A stretch of 64,000 bases of DNA, from assembly GCF_021917145.1 (NCBI RefSeq), contig NC_061068.1, forward strand, positions 13,896,355 through 13,960,354. Direction: 5' to 3'. How positions within the stretch are numbered: position 1 is the stretch's first letter; the number at the start of each line of letters is the position of its first letter. Below the pieces are notes generated by a model. The model was given only the letters and a program-made list of their open reading frames with translations. It had not been told where the DNA came from and did no database searches. Shown one piece after another: positions 31,533 through 43,169 of this stretch. Made by a program: the position numbers and the translations under genes. The stretch comes from Hypomesus transpacificus (lineage: Eukaryota; Chordata; Actinopteri; Osmeriformes; Osmeridae).

Positions 31533-34444
31533 ATGACTCCTCTTTTAACTTTGTTGTTGCTGTTTTTGAGGACTATAGAGTCTCGTCATATTGTGTCTGG
31601 GCAGGCAAGGCTGAGTAAGGAGAGGACTGCCCTAGGCACAGAGTTGAACCGGGAGGCAGGTGAATTGACCCAAGAGGATTTTGTCGCACGGGTGAGTCCT
31701 CACCACGGTGAATCTATCACGATAAAGGAATCCATAAATCAGAATTTCGACAAACCCCCCAAAAGAATTCCCCGAGGCGCCAAAGATGGGAGCCCAAAGA
31801 AACGGGACCAGCATTCTCCTCATAATTACCGACACCCTAGACCTTATGATCCGGACGGTTACTTTACGACACCTAGCAGCGCACATAATTCCGATGGTGC
31901 TGTCCGGGGAAACTCCTCTAACAAAGGAACTGTGCTCCTTCATAACCCACTCTACCCTGTTACCGAGAGCTCCTACGGGGCTTACACGGTCATGTTACTG
32001 GCTCTCATCCTGTTCGCCGTGGGTATAGTGGGAAACCTAGCGCTCATGTGTATAGTGTGGCACAATTACTACTTGAAGAGCGCTTGGAACTGCATCCTGG
32101 CCAGCTTGGCTTTCTGGGACTTTCTGGTGCTGTTCTTCTGCTTGCCCGTCGTCATCTTCAACGAACTCACCACGAAAAGGTTGCTAGGTGACCTCTCGTG
32201 TCGTTTAGTGCCGTACTTGGAGGTAAGAGAAGTGATCCTTTGTCAGCAAAAATGTACAATATAGGCAGAAACCGCAGGTGGACTTTCGGACAGGTGCGTC
32301 ATGTGCAGGTGTTTATAAAAACACCCAGCCCATTAAAATAATACTACAACATTATTTGGTCTGATCTAGACTTTACAAGTTCTTGTTGGGATACTCTTTC
32401 AAACAAAGTTAAAGTTAAAAGTCAAAGTAAATATTACAATTAATATACAATTGTACAATAGCATAATAACTAACATTCCAACAATTCTTTGGGCGTATTA
32501 CCCAATAAGCCAATTTCTACATTCTGGGAAATACTACAGTTACACACTGTTTATTCAGAGTATGCCATACTTCAACTTTAAACTGTACTTAATGACTGGA
32601 TGGGTGTGTAAGTAGCTAGTAATTGCAGTATGTGCACCATTGCCTGTGTATATAGTTGTCTGTAGACTGAGTTGGTAGACTGCCAGCCCCTCACTGTGTC
32701 TCGGCAGTTAGCTCATTGTTATGCTAACGAGCGCCTTACTTTAATTGTTGAAGGGGTGTGCTTAACTAATTGATGGCATTAGACTCTTGCTGGAGGAGGG
32801 GATTTGGGGCCAGAGTGACCTTGATAATGATAGGCTGTGCTCTCTTTCTACCAAGCCCAAGAATAGGAACATTTCCATGTATTTTACGGCATTCGTTTTT
32901 TTTCCATAATGGCAAGGCAAATGATCGAAAAAGTTAACAAAGTTTTGTCAAGTAAAGCGTTTAACTATTGGACATTGGATAATGATTGCCTACGTGGCCA
33001 ATTCAGAGTAATAAAGTTGGACTTTATGACAGTCTTACATTTCCTAGGAGTCATTTGAGGTCAGACACTGTATGCACTCTATGGGCAACTGTACTTCTGC
33101 GGGGTTTACAGTGTATCAATGTTTCTCTTGGTAGAATTATCTCTGATGATTTATTTCACCTGTCCCTTCTCCCCTAACTACTGTCTGGTCTTTTATTAAA
33201 ATGATTCACCCCTTCTCTCCATTCTCCATCCTCCCTGCACTCTTTTTCCTACCTCTATACCTCCCAAAACCCCCCTCCCTCCCATAACCCCCCTCCCTCC
33301 CTCCCAAAACCCCCCTCCCTCCCTCCCTGCTCTCCTTTTGCCCATCTCCTCCCCCCTGTCAAGGTCACCTCTCTGGGCGTGGCCACCTTCAGCCTGTGCG
33401 CCCTGAGCATCGACCGTTTCCATGCCGTCACGGCCGCCCCACCCCTCCGCGCCGGCCCGCGAGTGGAGCCCTGCCAGTCCATCCTGGCCAAGCTGGCCGT
33501 GGTGTGGCTGGGCTCCATGCTGCTGGCCGCGCCCGAGCTCCTGCTCTGGCAGCTCAGCCAGGAGACCCTCAGCACCCTGCCCTCCGCCCGCGACACCACC
33601 CCCCGTCTGGGGCCCCTCGCTGGGCTGAGGGCTTCCAGGGACGGAGGGCCTCTTGGGGGCGTGCAGCAGCCCCAGCCGGGGGGCCCCCTGGTGGACATGT
33701 GCGTCCGCAGGCCCTCCTTGGACCTGCCGGAGTCGGTGTACTCCCTGGTGCTAACCTACCACGAGGCGCGCATGTGGTGGTACTTTGGTTGCTACTTCTG
33801 CTTACCCTTGTTGTTCACGCTGGCTTGCCAGTTGGTGACGAGGCATGTGGCGGCGCAGGAGGCGCTGCGGGGAGGAGCCGGCTCCGGCGGCACAGCCGGC
33901 AGTCACTCCTCCTCTTCCTCCTCTTCCTCCTCCTCTTCGCTGAAGAACAAGCAGCGTGTCCGCTGGGAGCAGCGTCTGAGCTCCACTGTGGTGGCGCTAG
34001 CCGCCATCTACGCCGGCTGTAACCTACCCGAGAACGCCTGCAGCATCGTCCTGGCGTACCTCTCCGCCCCTGTCTCCACGGCCACTGAGGCCCTCCTGGC
34101 TCTAATTGGCCAGTTCCTGCTGTTTGTGCGTTGCTCGGCGACGCCGTTGGTTCTGCTGTGTCTGTGCCGCTCGCTTGGCCGGGCCTTCATGGACTGCTGC
34201 TGCTGCTGCTGCGACGAGTGTCTCCCAGACGCCTCCTCCACCACGGCCCCCTCCACCTCCGCCTCTGCCCTCTCCTCCCCTTCGTCCCTCTCCCCCCCTT
34301 CCCTCTCCCTCTCCCCCCCCCTCCCCCTCCACTCCCTCCCCCAAGAAAGACAAGCTGAAGATCGGGTCCGGGACTTCACCAACGATCTACTTTGACAAGG
34401 CGAAGGAAGCGTCCTCTGTGCTGGCTATCGGTACTCCCTGCTGA
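31533..34444 (+). CDS. gpr37l1: G-protein coupled receptor 37-like 1
   Basis: Class A GPCR of the GPR37 group, a plasma-membrane receptor of glia in mammals (prosaposin-derived ligand proposed). Coding exons are 31533-32222 (230 codons, donor GTAAGA) and 33364 onward (acceptor TGTCAAG). The start ATG opens a signal peptide ([17 protein letters not shown]). Residues 20-149 are a long hydrophilic ectodomain with a basic KRIPR site. TM1 is about 150-176, TM2 185-209, the conserved ECL1 Cys is C223, and IDRFH (246-250) replaces DRY. A Cys6 cluster (508-513) follows TM7, as in the family. The main frame ends at 34395 with a Ser/Pro-rich, non-conserved tail. The family-type end ([21 protein letters not shown]-stop at 34442) lies in the next frame, implying one extra base near a C9 run (34313-34321). 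GTPC at the end favours GPR37L1 over GPR37. Extracellular loop 2 and loop 3 are longer than in human. Confidence 0.93.
33903..33944 (+). repeat. Coding trinucleotide (Ser) repeat in gpr37l1 loop 3
   Basis: A run of TCC/TCT codons gives 11 consecutive serines in the third intracellular loop. It is likely length-polymorphic. Confidence 0.85.
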
Positions 34445-35965
34445 GGCCTTAGGCCTCTAGCTCGGCCCCAGCCGAGGGCAGCTCAGCTGGGGACACAGTC
34501 AGGAAGCTGCCCTGCTCCTCCATCTTGGCCACACTGGATGGGCCGGGTCCACATAGAGAGGCAGCCTGCTGGACGTTTTGGGCTCAAATCTTTTCTAGAG
34601 AGACGATGTTCAGTAGTTAGGGTTACAGACTTGCAGTGAATGAACATTCTCTTCTATGACTTTGGTTTGTTCTAGTTTGGTTTGACTTTGAAATGTATGT
34701 AGATATGTCAATCAAAACTGTACATTTGTCGCTGAATACGAGGACAAGCTGAATTATCTCAAAACTTTGAACTTTGAAAACTTATCTCTTCTATGACTTT
34801 GGTTTGTTCTAGTTTGGTTTGACTTTGAAATGTATGTAGATATGTCAATCAAAACTGTACATTTGTCGCTGAATACGAGGACAAGCTGAATTATCTCAAA
34901 ACTTTGATCAACAACTAATTTTGAAAGGTCACTGACTTTTTTGTATGAGTTTTTATGAAAAAAAGAAAACAATGATGTTGGCCAGCTGTGGGTCATTTAA
35001 GCAGAGTTGAAGAAGTCAAAGGGACTGTGGGCTGACTGTTCTCTTTACGCACGCCTTCGCGGAATCTTCCAGAACCCAAGGAATGTGAACCAGTGACACA
35101 CGGCGTCAAAGTTTGTCATAATATTCATCACTGGTGATTCAGTTTACAGTCAATGTTCTGTCGGGGTTTAATCAGTGAACTCAACTCAGTCAAAGGTCTT
35201 TCACTTAAACAACTCAATTCATGTTGGAGTTAACCCTCGTGAATTTGTGAGGACAAGTCAGTTTTTAAGGGCTGTGGGAATAATTTAAATTGTCTGGGTG
35301 CAGCGTTTCTCAATATTTTGTCCTTCAAGACCCACAAAACAATTTCAGTCTTGAAACAACATCAGATACGGACACCTATGTCAGTCTATTTCTTGTTTTC
35401 CAGTTCCAAGCCCTTTCTCAGTTTTCTGTAGCCTAGCAGACAGGGAGGTCAGACCACTAGAAAACTATGGTAGCTATTTCTCTCGTGTAAGATTTCTAAC
35501 ATCTACTAAACATACTATTTTCACATATCATGTAGCGAGGTTACCACCAATGCATTTCTAACCAGTATTCAACAACAAAGTTTATCAACCTTTGAAACAA
35601 ATTATGTAAGAATAATGTTAATATGAACTGGAAAAGCTTGTTACTTTACACAAGATCAGAGTTTGAAAACCTGTTTACAACTTTGACTCATTCCAATATA
35701 CATATACAAAGTGATACCCCCTGTCACAGGAAAATCTAAACTGAAAAAAACATTTCTTCCCAACTGTGGAAATGCTAATATTACTCAAATATGATATCAC
35801 ACCTGACAATGGTAAGTACCCTGGCATTGTGAATATACCTGTTGAATTCCAAATAACATACTGTATTTAGTAGAGATGTAATATTGATAGTATATTTTTG
35901 GTAATTTTTGTACTCAGTTCTCTTCCCAATAAACTCTGAGGCTGACTGAGGCTGTTGTCATGTTT
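34445..35965 (+). other. gpr37l1: gpr37l1 3' UTR with poly(A) signal
   Basis: AT-rich sequence without other coding signal ends at AATAAA (35938-35943), a plausible polyadenylation signal. It contains a 137-bp-period direct duplication (34649-34770 and 34786-34908). Confidence 0.55.
34649..34908. repeat. Direct duplication of about 122 bp in the gpr37l1 3' UTR
   Basis: A segment from 'tctcttctatgactttgg' to 'ctcaaaactttga' occurs twice with almost no differences, separated by about 15 bp. Confidence 0.9.
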
Positions 35966-36043
35966 TCTGGTCCAAGAGATCATCGCTGAGGGAAAACATT
36001 CCCTGCATGAGCACTTCAGTATGAGGTTAAACAGGCTACCATG

Positions 36044-36120
36044 ACTGCACAAACACACACACTCACTCACACACTCACACACGCACACACTCCCTCACAC
36101 ACACACACACACTCACGGAC
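36044..36120. repeat. CA-rich microsatellite
   Basis: Imperfect (CA)n with CTCACA interruptions. Confidence 0.85.
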
Positions 36121-36725
36121 ACACAGACTGTTACAAACGACCTCAGTCTCTCCGGCTCACTCAGTCTCTCCCACACACGTCCACAGTCCCACCGTGTGTT
36201 CCTCTCTCTCACAGAGAGAGACAGCATGGCTTCTTCTCCCAGCTGCATCTGTCCTGTGTGATGCGTCCCAGCTCCCTGAGCTGAAATATTTGTCCTCCCA
36301 CTTAGTTGTGCCTGGGCCTTGAGAAAGGAATGGGAGGGGAACGGCTCTCATAAGGCCAGCATTGTCCCTAGCTGCCCACCCCGCCCCCCTCCCCTACCCC
36401 AGCCAAAGCCCCTTTGCCGCATATCAATAGCTGGCCACCAACTCAGTTGCCAAGCTACAGTCACATTTGAGTTCCCCCCTCCAGAACCCCCCCCCCCCCC
36501 CATTGGTCAAAAAGAAAGAAGTGAAGTTGGGGTGGGGGAATGGGGGGGGTTGGGGGCACAGTGATCAAAACAACCCGGCTGCACTTTCCCAAAACCCCCT
36601 CGGTTTCTCTGGTGGTTGCTGTGGCAACATGTGCAGGGGGTGGGGGTGTTGGGTGGGGCTGCGGGTTTCTGTCAGCTGCTCTGTGAAGCCAGACACTCCT
36701 CCCCCACCTGCACCACCTCTAACTC
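36121..36725. other. Intergenic, C- and G-rich, no gene
   Basis: Contains C14 near 36487 and G-rich stretches around 36530-36660. No coding evidence. Confidence 0.4.
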
Positions 36726-36729
36726 TCTT

Positions 36730-37776
36730 ACCCTCCTGTCCAGCCCTCAATCTCACCCTCTTGTTCAGCCCTCTGTCTCACCCTACTTCTGTCCAGCCCC
36801 CCGTCTCACCCTACTTCTGTCCAGCCCTCTGTCTCACCCTCCAGTCCAGCCCTCTGTCTCACCCTCTTGTCCAGCCCTCTGTCTCACCCTCCTGTCCAGC
36901 CCTCTGTCTCACCTTCCTGTCCAGCCCTCTGTCTCACCCTCCTGTCCAGCCCTCTGTCTCACCCTCCTGTCCAGCCCTCTGTCTCACCCTCCTGTCCAGC
37001 CCTCTGTCTCACCCTCTTGTCCAGCCCTCTGTCTCACCCTCCTGTCCAGCCCTCTGTCTCACCTTCCTGTCCAACCCTCTGTCTCACCCTCCTGTCCAGC
37101 CCTCTGTCTCACCCTGATGTCCAGCCCTCTCACCCTCCTGTCCAGCCCTCTGTCTCACCCTCCTCTCCAGCCCTCTGTCTTACCCTCCTGTCCAGCCCTC
37201 TGTCTCACCCTCTTGTCCAGCCCTCTGTCTCACCCTCCTGTCCAGCCCTCTGTCTCACCCTGATGTCCAGCCCTCTGTCTCACCCTCCTGTCCAGCCCTC
37301 TGTCTCACCCTCTTGTCCAGCCCTCTGTCTCACCCTCCTGTCCAGCCCTCTGTCTCACCCTGATGTCCAGCCCTCTGTCTCACCCTCCTGTCCAGCCCTC
37401 TTTCTCACCCTCCTGTCCAGCCCTCTGTCTCACCCTCCTGTCCAGCCCTCTGTCTCACCTTCCTGTCCAGCCCTCTGTCTCACCCTCCTGTCCAGCCCTC
37501 TGTCTCACCCTGATGTCCAGCCCTCTGTCTCACCCTCCTGTCCAGCCCTCTTTCTCACCCTCCTGTCCAGCCCTCTGTCTCACCCTCCTGTCCAGCCCTC
37601 TGTCTCACCCTCCTGTCCAGCCCTCTGTCTCACCCTCCTGTCCAGCCCTCTGTCTCACCCTCCTGTCCAGCCCTCTGTCTCACCTTCCTGTCCAGCCCTC
37701 TGTCTCACCCTCCTGTCCAGCCCTCTGTCTCACTCTCCTGTCCAGCCCCTCTGTCTCACCCTCCTGTCCAGCCCTC
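36730..37776. repeat. 25-bp minisatellite, about 41 copies
   Basis: The unit is CCCTCTGTCTCACCCTCCTG followed by TCCAG. Variants such as CTGATG recur at about 37111, 37261, 37361 and 37511, showing higher-order duplication of four- and six-unit blocks. Because 25 is not divisible by three and the unit lacks stops in all plus frames, long Pro/Ser/Leu reading frames arise; they are not genes. Confidence 0.97.
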
Positions 37777-37779
37777 CAT

Positions 37780-39330
37780 ATGCTTGTTGCACTTGCAGGA
37801 GCGGACATCTTTGAAAAAGGTTAATTAAGATGAGACTCCATCTCTCTCATTCTCTTTTTCCTTTCACTTAACTTGTTTGTTCTTGCCAGCCATTGTACTC
37901 CGTTGCTAATGAAGTACTTTTAAAGTTGAAGAGTCTCCTTAAGTAGGATCATGTGCCAGAACTTAGTCCCTCGATGCAGACTAGGAGGACAGTGGAAACT
38001 ATTTGTGAGGTGACCCACATGAAACGTGGGGTTACTTTCTTGTAAGCTGTTAAGTAAACAGGTTTTTAGCCAGGTCCCAGCCTTTGGAAAGCATTTGGAT
38101 GAACATTCTGGAATGGCCACTTTGAGCTCTTCAACAGGTTAAGTGGAGACACTCTGAAGAAGATTTCAACAATGGTTAATCTGTTTTCAGACCACAGAGC
38201 AGCAAGGAAAAGCACATTTTTAGTCAGGAACACTGTCAGAATTTGTATTTTTTTATTAGGCAATCTTCATTGCCGTTTGTTCGAAACACAAATGTTACTT
38301 CATGAATTTCGTTTTTTTATGTGTCTGCTTAGTGTGTAGAATTTTTTTGCGTGGTAATTGTCATGTTGTGCTGATTTACCACTGTAACCATGAGTTAAAT
38401 ACTGTTACGTTTGATAATAAGAGCTGGATTGCTAACAAGTTAGTATATGCATTGTAGTTAGCTTCCTTCAGCTAGTAATCTACAGCAGCAATTGACGAAG
38501 CCGCAACGGTCCCGTTCTCGTCAAGTCACGCAAAATTGGCGGCGTTTGAGGGGACCTGGGGTAACCACATAAAAACGATGTCAAAAATGAGTGTGAGTTT
38601 GAATATATTTTCAACATCAGTGCGCGGATGTTAAATGGACATCATGTTTTTGACGTCAGTTTGATTTGCATATTTGACCAGTTTTTGACGTCAAATTTTT
38701 ATGTAAATTTGATGTATTTTCAACATCAATTGCCCACTGGTTAATGTACTGGGAAAATAGAAGATAGAGGCATGGATTTAGGTTTGTTTTTGCAACTGTA
38801 CTGTTAACTATTGACATAACTATGATCATTATATTGGGATAATTTAGGGATGAGACACATTTTATGTAGCAAACTCATAAGTATCACAAACTACCATATA
38901 AGTAAAACGTAGGCCATTTAGGTTTGTATCATTCTGAAATCATTGTTCATCATTGTATAATGTATGTTTAGTGTAAGTACATTTCTATAAATGTAGGGCT
39001 ACATTTTAAACTAATACTGGTTAATAAAGTAAAATATGGCATCATAGCCACAAGGTCCATGGTAAATCATCTCTTTCTCGTCAGGTTAGTGTTACAGGAA
39101 CATCTTGTTAAGCAACAACACAGGCTAAGCCTGACAGTTAGCCTGCCCCAAACCAGGCTTGTTTTGCAGCATAAGTTTCCATAGTAACTGAGCTCAGATT
39201 ACATTGAACTGGCTTTATGGAACTAAATCAACTGGAAATGACCAGTTTGACCAATGACCAATCCATCTCATTGATATTCTGTGAGTTGATTTATGAGGCT
39301 GGGTCTTGGTGTTCAGTCAGCCAGACTGAT
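37780..39330. other. Intergenic; includes a CRE-word containing repeat at 38560-38745
   Basis: Around 38580-38740 short words (TTTTTGACGTCA, TTTTCAACATCA) recur in direct and inverted order and end at GCCCACTGG. This looks like a degraded MITE with internal periodicity. The rest shows nothing recognisable. Confidence 0.45.
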
Positions 39331-39334
39331 ATCT

Positions 39335-40297
39335 ATGATATCCATATCTTCCACTTCCTGACGGGGAGGCCACAGGCGGTGAGAATCGGTGACCGCACCT
39401 CATCCACACTGATCACCAACACAGGCACCCCCCAGGGCTGTGTGCTCAGCCCTCTCCTGTTCTCCTTGTTCACTCACGGCTGTGCGGCAACGCACAGCTC
39501 CAACCTCCTTGGTAAGTTTGCTGACGACACAACCATCATCTCTGACAGTGACGAGTCAGCCCACAGAGAGGAGGTTGATACCCTGACATCATGGTGTCAG
39601 GACAATAACCTTTCTCTCAACGTCAGTAAGACTAAGGATATGATTGTGGACTATAGGAGGCGGCAAGAGGAGGAGCATGCCCCCTACTCATCAACGGATC
39701 CGAAGTGGAGAAGGTCAGCTGCTTCAAGTTCTTCGGGGATGAACATCAGCAATGAAGCAGGACACCTACGACACACGTTGCCTCAGGAAAGCTGGCAGGA
39801 TTCTAAGAGACTGTTACCACCCATCCTTCAGTCTTTTTAACCCATTGCCTTCTGGCAGGCGATACCGGAGCATTCGGTCTCGCACACGCAGACTGGACAA
39901 CAGTTTCTTTCCAGGGGCATCAGGCGTCTGAATGGACATTGATATGGACACTGATACACTGTCAACACTCATACTAGTCACTTTACTCACTGTCACTTCA
40001 GCTACTGGTTGCATAATCAGCAATATTGCACTAATTGTACCATACTCTAGGTTAGTATAGGTTACAAGGTTGGTATAGGATATTGTGTGTATTGTAATAT
40101 TTACTATACTGTATTTATTATTTTGTATATTTAGGAGGTTTATTATATAATTTGTTAGCTTATCATAAGTGTAACCTATGTTCTGAGTACTTATATGTCA
40201 TGTTATGTTAGGTTGCTTTGCGTTGTCTTGTCCAAAGAATTTCAGTGCCCAGTCTGACCCTGTGTTGTTTTGTGCATCTGACAATAAAAGACTTAAC
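39335..40297 (+). mobile_element. L2-like LINE 3' fragment (RT core to 3' UTR)
   Basis: The frame 39217-39840 holds the RT blocks TGRPQAVRIG, GTPQGCVLSPLLFSL and FADDTTIISD, then WCQDNNLSLNVSKTKDMIVD. After a frame change the C-terminal part is followed by a 3' UTR ending near ACAATAAAAGACTTAA (40282-40297). It is 5' truncated at about 39335. It is orientated against the next LINE. Confidence 0.85.
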
Positions 40298-40534
40298 ATC
40301 TCAGAGCAGCTGGAGACTGATAGTTGAGTTTGAAGGCCCAGGTTCTGGTCTCTCCCTGATCTCCAGGTTCTGCTCTCTCTCTGATCTTCAGATTCTGGTC
40401 TCTCCCTGATCTCCAGGGTCTAGTCTCTCTCCCTAGGTCTCCAGGGTCTGGCAAGCAGGCTGTCTCATGACTTGGGTGCATCCAGGAAATCCACCTCAGG
40501 GGAGAGACCTTTGTTTAGGGGCACAGCTGCAAGG

Positions 40535-41500
40535 CTTATCAGAATCAGAATCAGAAAGGGTTTTAATCGCCATGAAAGTTTGCACAGACAAGGAATTTAC
40601 TTGCAGGAAGGTGCATACATTAAACATATAGGAATCTTAAAACTCAAATACATGGTCTAACTAAACTAAAGGTACAAAGTCTAATACTAAGGGGATTTAT
40701 AATAATAAAAGAAATATATATACAGTATATATATAAAATACTTTATAAAATAGCCATAATTTACAATGCGAAAAATACAAATAGTACAAAAGATACAAAT
40801 TGTGTAATATACTGTAGTGCAAATTGCAATGTGGCAAGGTGTCATTGTGCAGATTGTGATTAAAGTCAGTGTAAGCCCTTGGCCTTGTTGAAGAGGCCAA
40901 CAGCTGATGGAAGGAAACCTACTGTCAATGATGGCTGTGTAGAAGTGCACCATCATTGTCTTTGGCAGGTTGAATTTCTTCACCTGCCGCAGGAAGTACA
41001 TCTTCTGTTGTGCTTTCTTGGTGAGGGAGCTGATGGCCAGTTCCCACTTCCACGTCCTGGGAGAGGATAGTGCCCAGGAAGCAGAAGGACCCCACAGAGT
41101 TGACCGGGGAGTCGCACAGGGTGATGGGTTTGAGTGGGGCTGTATTCTTTCTGAAGTCCACAACCATCTCCACTGTCTTAAGAGCATTGAGCTTTAGGTT
41201 GTTCTGGCTACACCAGGTCACCAGGTTGTCAGCTTCCCACCTGTAGTCCGACTCATCTCCACCAGAGATGAGCCCAATGAGGGTGGTGTCGTCAGCAAAC
41301 TTCAAGAGTTTGACAGACGGATGACTGGAGGTGCAGGTATTGGTGTACAGGGAGAAGAGCAGAGGGGAAAGGACGCAGTCCTGAGGAGATCCAGTGCTGA
41401 TGGACCGGGAGTCAGAGACTTGTGTTCCCAGCTTAACGCACTGCTTCCTGTCAGACAGGAAGTCTGTGATCCACCTGCAGGTGGAGGCAGGCACGTTCAT
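40535..41500 (-). mobile_element. L2-like LINE 3' fragment (minus strand)
   Basis: On the minus strand 41500-40925 encodes RT blocks WITDFLSDRKQCVK, VLSPLLFSLYTN and LKFADDTTLIGL, then NNLKLNALKTVEMVVDFRKN. A second frame carries the C-terminal KKAQQKMYFLRQVKKFNLP block. The 3' UTR runs to about 40535. The 5' end is truncated at about 41500, and there are several frame breaks. Confidence 0.85.
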
Positions 41501-41504
41501 ATAC

Positions 41505-42875
41505 GATATTTATATTTATTCATATTTGTATTCACCCAGGCTTCCATTCAGTCTACTTATTCATGATCCTGTCCACATCACATGCTCATATGATATTTGG
41601 GGTTAATTCATACTTTAGGCATGCCTGTATGCCTGTATGTGTGTTGTATTGTGTGTGTTTTAGTGACTGCGTGGCTGTATTTGGGACTGTGTGTATGTGT
41701 GTGCTGCACTGTGCCCAGCCTCTCTCTGTTTTGGTAGCTGCTCCATCTTGTTCCCCATCGGCTCCCAGCAGACTCAGGAACCTTTTGCATCACACGTTAC
41801 CACGCCGACGGCCTCACAGCCAGCGCGGAATGCAAACAGAAGCGGCTCTGAGAGCTCCGGATCTCCAGGGGTCTGGGGCAGGAACGTCTGGGGTCAGCAG
41901 GCTAGGAGGGCTCGCCCTCTCAGCCGCCATCCATCCCTCCTGTCAGCAGCACAGAACCAGTCCAGCTGGGTCTGTCACGGGCCTGTCTCCGACTCTGTAG
42001 GGGAGGAGCTGGACCGGAGTGAGCCCAGCGGGGGACCGCTTGTGAGAGCGGTTCTTATTGCAGTCATGGTCGGTACCAGCGACACGCCAGAGGGAGGTCT
42101 TCCTCTTTGTGAGCTGTTTGGCTCACGGTTTTGCCGACATGGGAAACATCAATAAAGCTTTCACAAGTCAACACGGAGGTCTTTTACTTTCTGTGATTAA
42201 CAAATACTGCATTCATTGAGTCCCATCACTGATGCAAAGCTTTACTAAGTGAAGCCAAGTCAAGAACCGACATCTGAAGGAGGCCTCGGGGTAAACTCTG
42301 GCTAATACGACTTTTAAGATGACAAATTAAATAAACAGTTGGGGACAGACAGGATTCCAACCAGTCACTGGTGTTGTGGACGAAACAAAGAACAAACTCC
42401 TGATCTGTTAGAGCTCTTTCTATCCTCGAGGGCTGTGTGTCGCTTCACTGCATGGGCGGCACTACAGCGTGTGTGTGTGTGTGACAACAAAAGTGTGAGA
42501 GCGACACAAAGAGAGAGGGAGGAACGTAGGCCTGGCGTGGGAGGGGGTTCTCAAGATGAGAGGAACAATTCCCATACTTTCCCCAAGCTCCTTTGCACTT
42601 GAAGCTTGAGAGGGAAACCTAAATATATGCTGCCCTCTGGTGGTTACAATTGAGAACTGCAGGCCTATAGGCACTGATCAAATTCCTTGATTAGAGTAAA
42701 TATTACAACAACAAAAGAAAGTTAAACCCCTTTATTTAATATTTATGTATGACCAAACTCTTCAGTCGTGGTCATTCCGATCTTGACTTTTGACTATTTG
42801 GTGGCAAACTCTTTTGTCTCTGTTGGTGAAAAACCTTTGAAGAAAAGTGTGAGTGATGTGTCGCTCTGACATATA
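41505..42875. other. Intergenic, no gene recognised
   Basis: The plus frames 41563-42000 and 41691-42155 are open, but have no recognisable domain and no splice support. TG-rich tracts are present around 41640-41700 and 42468. Confidence 0.4.
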
Positions 42876-42881
42876 ACTGCG

Positions 42882-43166
42882 TCTGACTGAAGTACCCTCC
42901 CCTGAACACACTCAGGTGACTACTGACTGAAGTACCCCTCCCCTGAACACACTCAGGTGACTACTGACTGAAGTGCCCTCCCCTGAACACGCTCAGGTGA
43001 CTACTGACTGAAGTGCCCTCCCCTGAACACACTCAGGTGACTACTGACTGAAGTACCCTCCCCTGAACACACTCAGGTGACTACTGACTGAAGTACCCTC
43101 CCCTGAACACACTCAGGTGACTACTGACTGAAGTACCCTCCCCTGAACACGCTCAGGTGACTACTG
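42882..43166. repeat. 40-bp minisatellite, seven copies
   Basis: The unit is ACTGACTGAAGTACCCTCCC followed by CTGAACACACTCAGGTGACT, with A/G variants. One copy has an extra C. Confidence 0.95.
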
Positions 43167-43169
43167 CTT

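Noticed and set aside
36867..37814. 315-codon frame, longest uninterrupted Pro/Ser/Leu frame of the window's intergenic DNA
   Set aside because: It is a 25-bp minisatellite without stops; parallel frames are open too and no splice or start context exists.
41563..42155. Two overlapping plus frames of about 150 codons
   Set aside because: Composition is irregular, no motif is recognised, and both start in TG-rich sequence.
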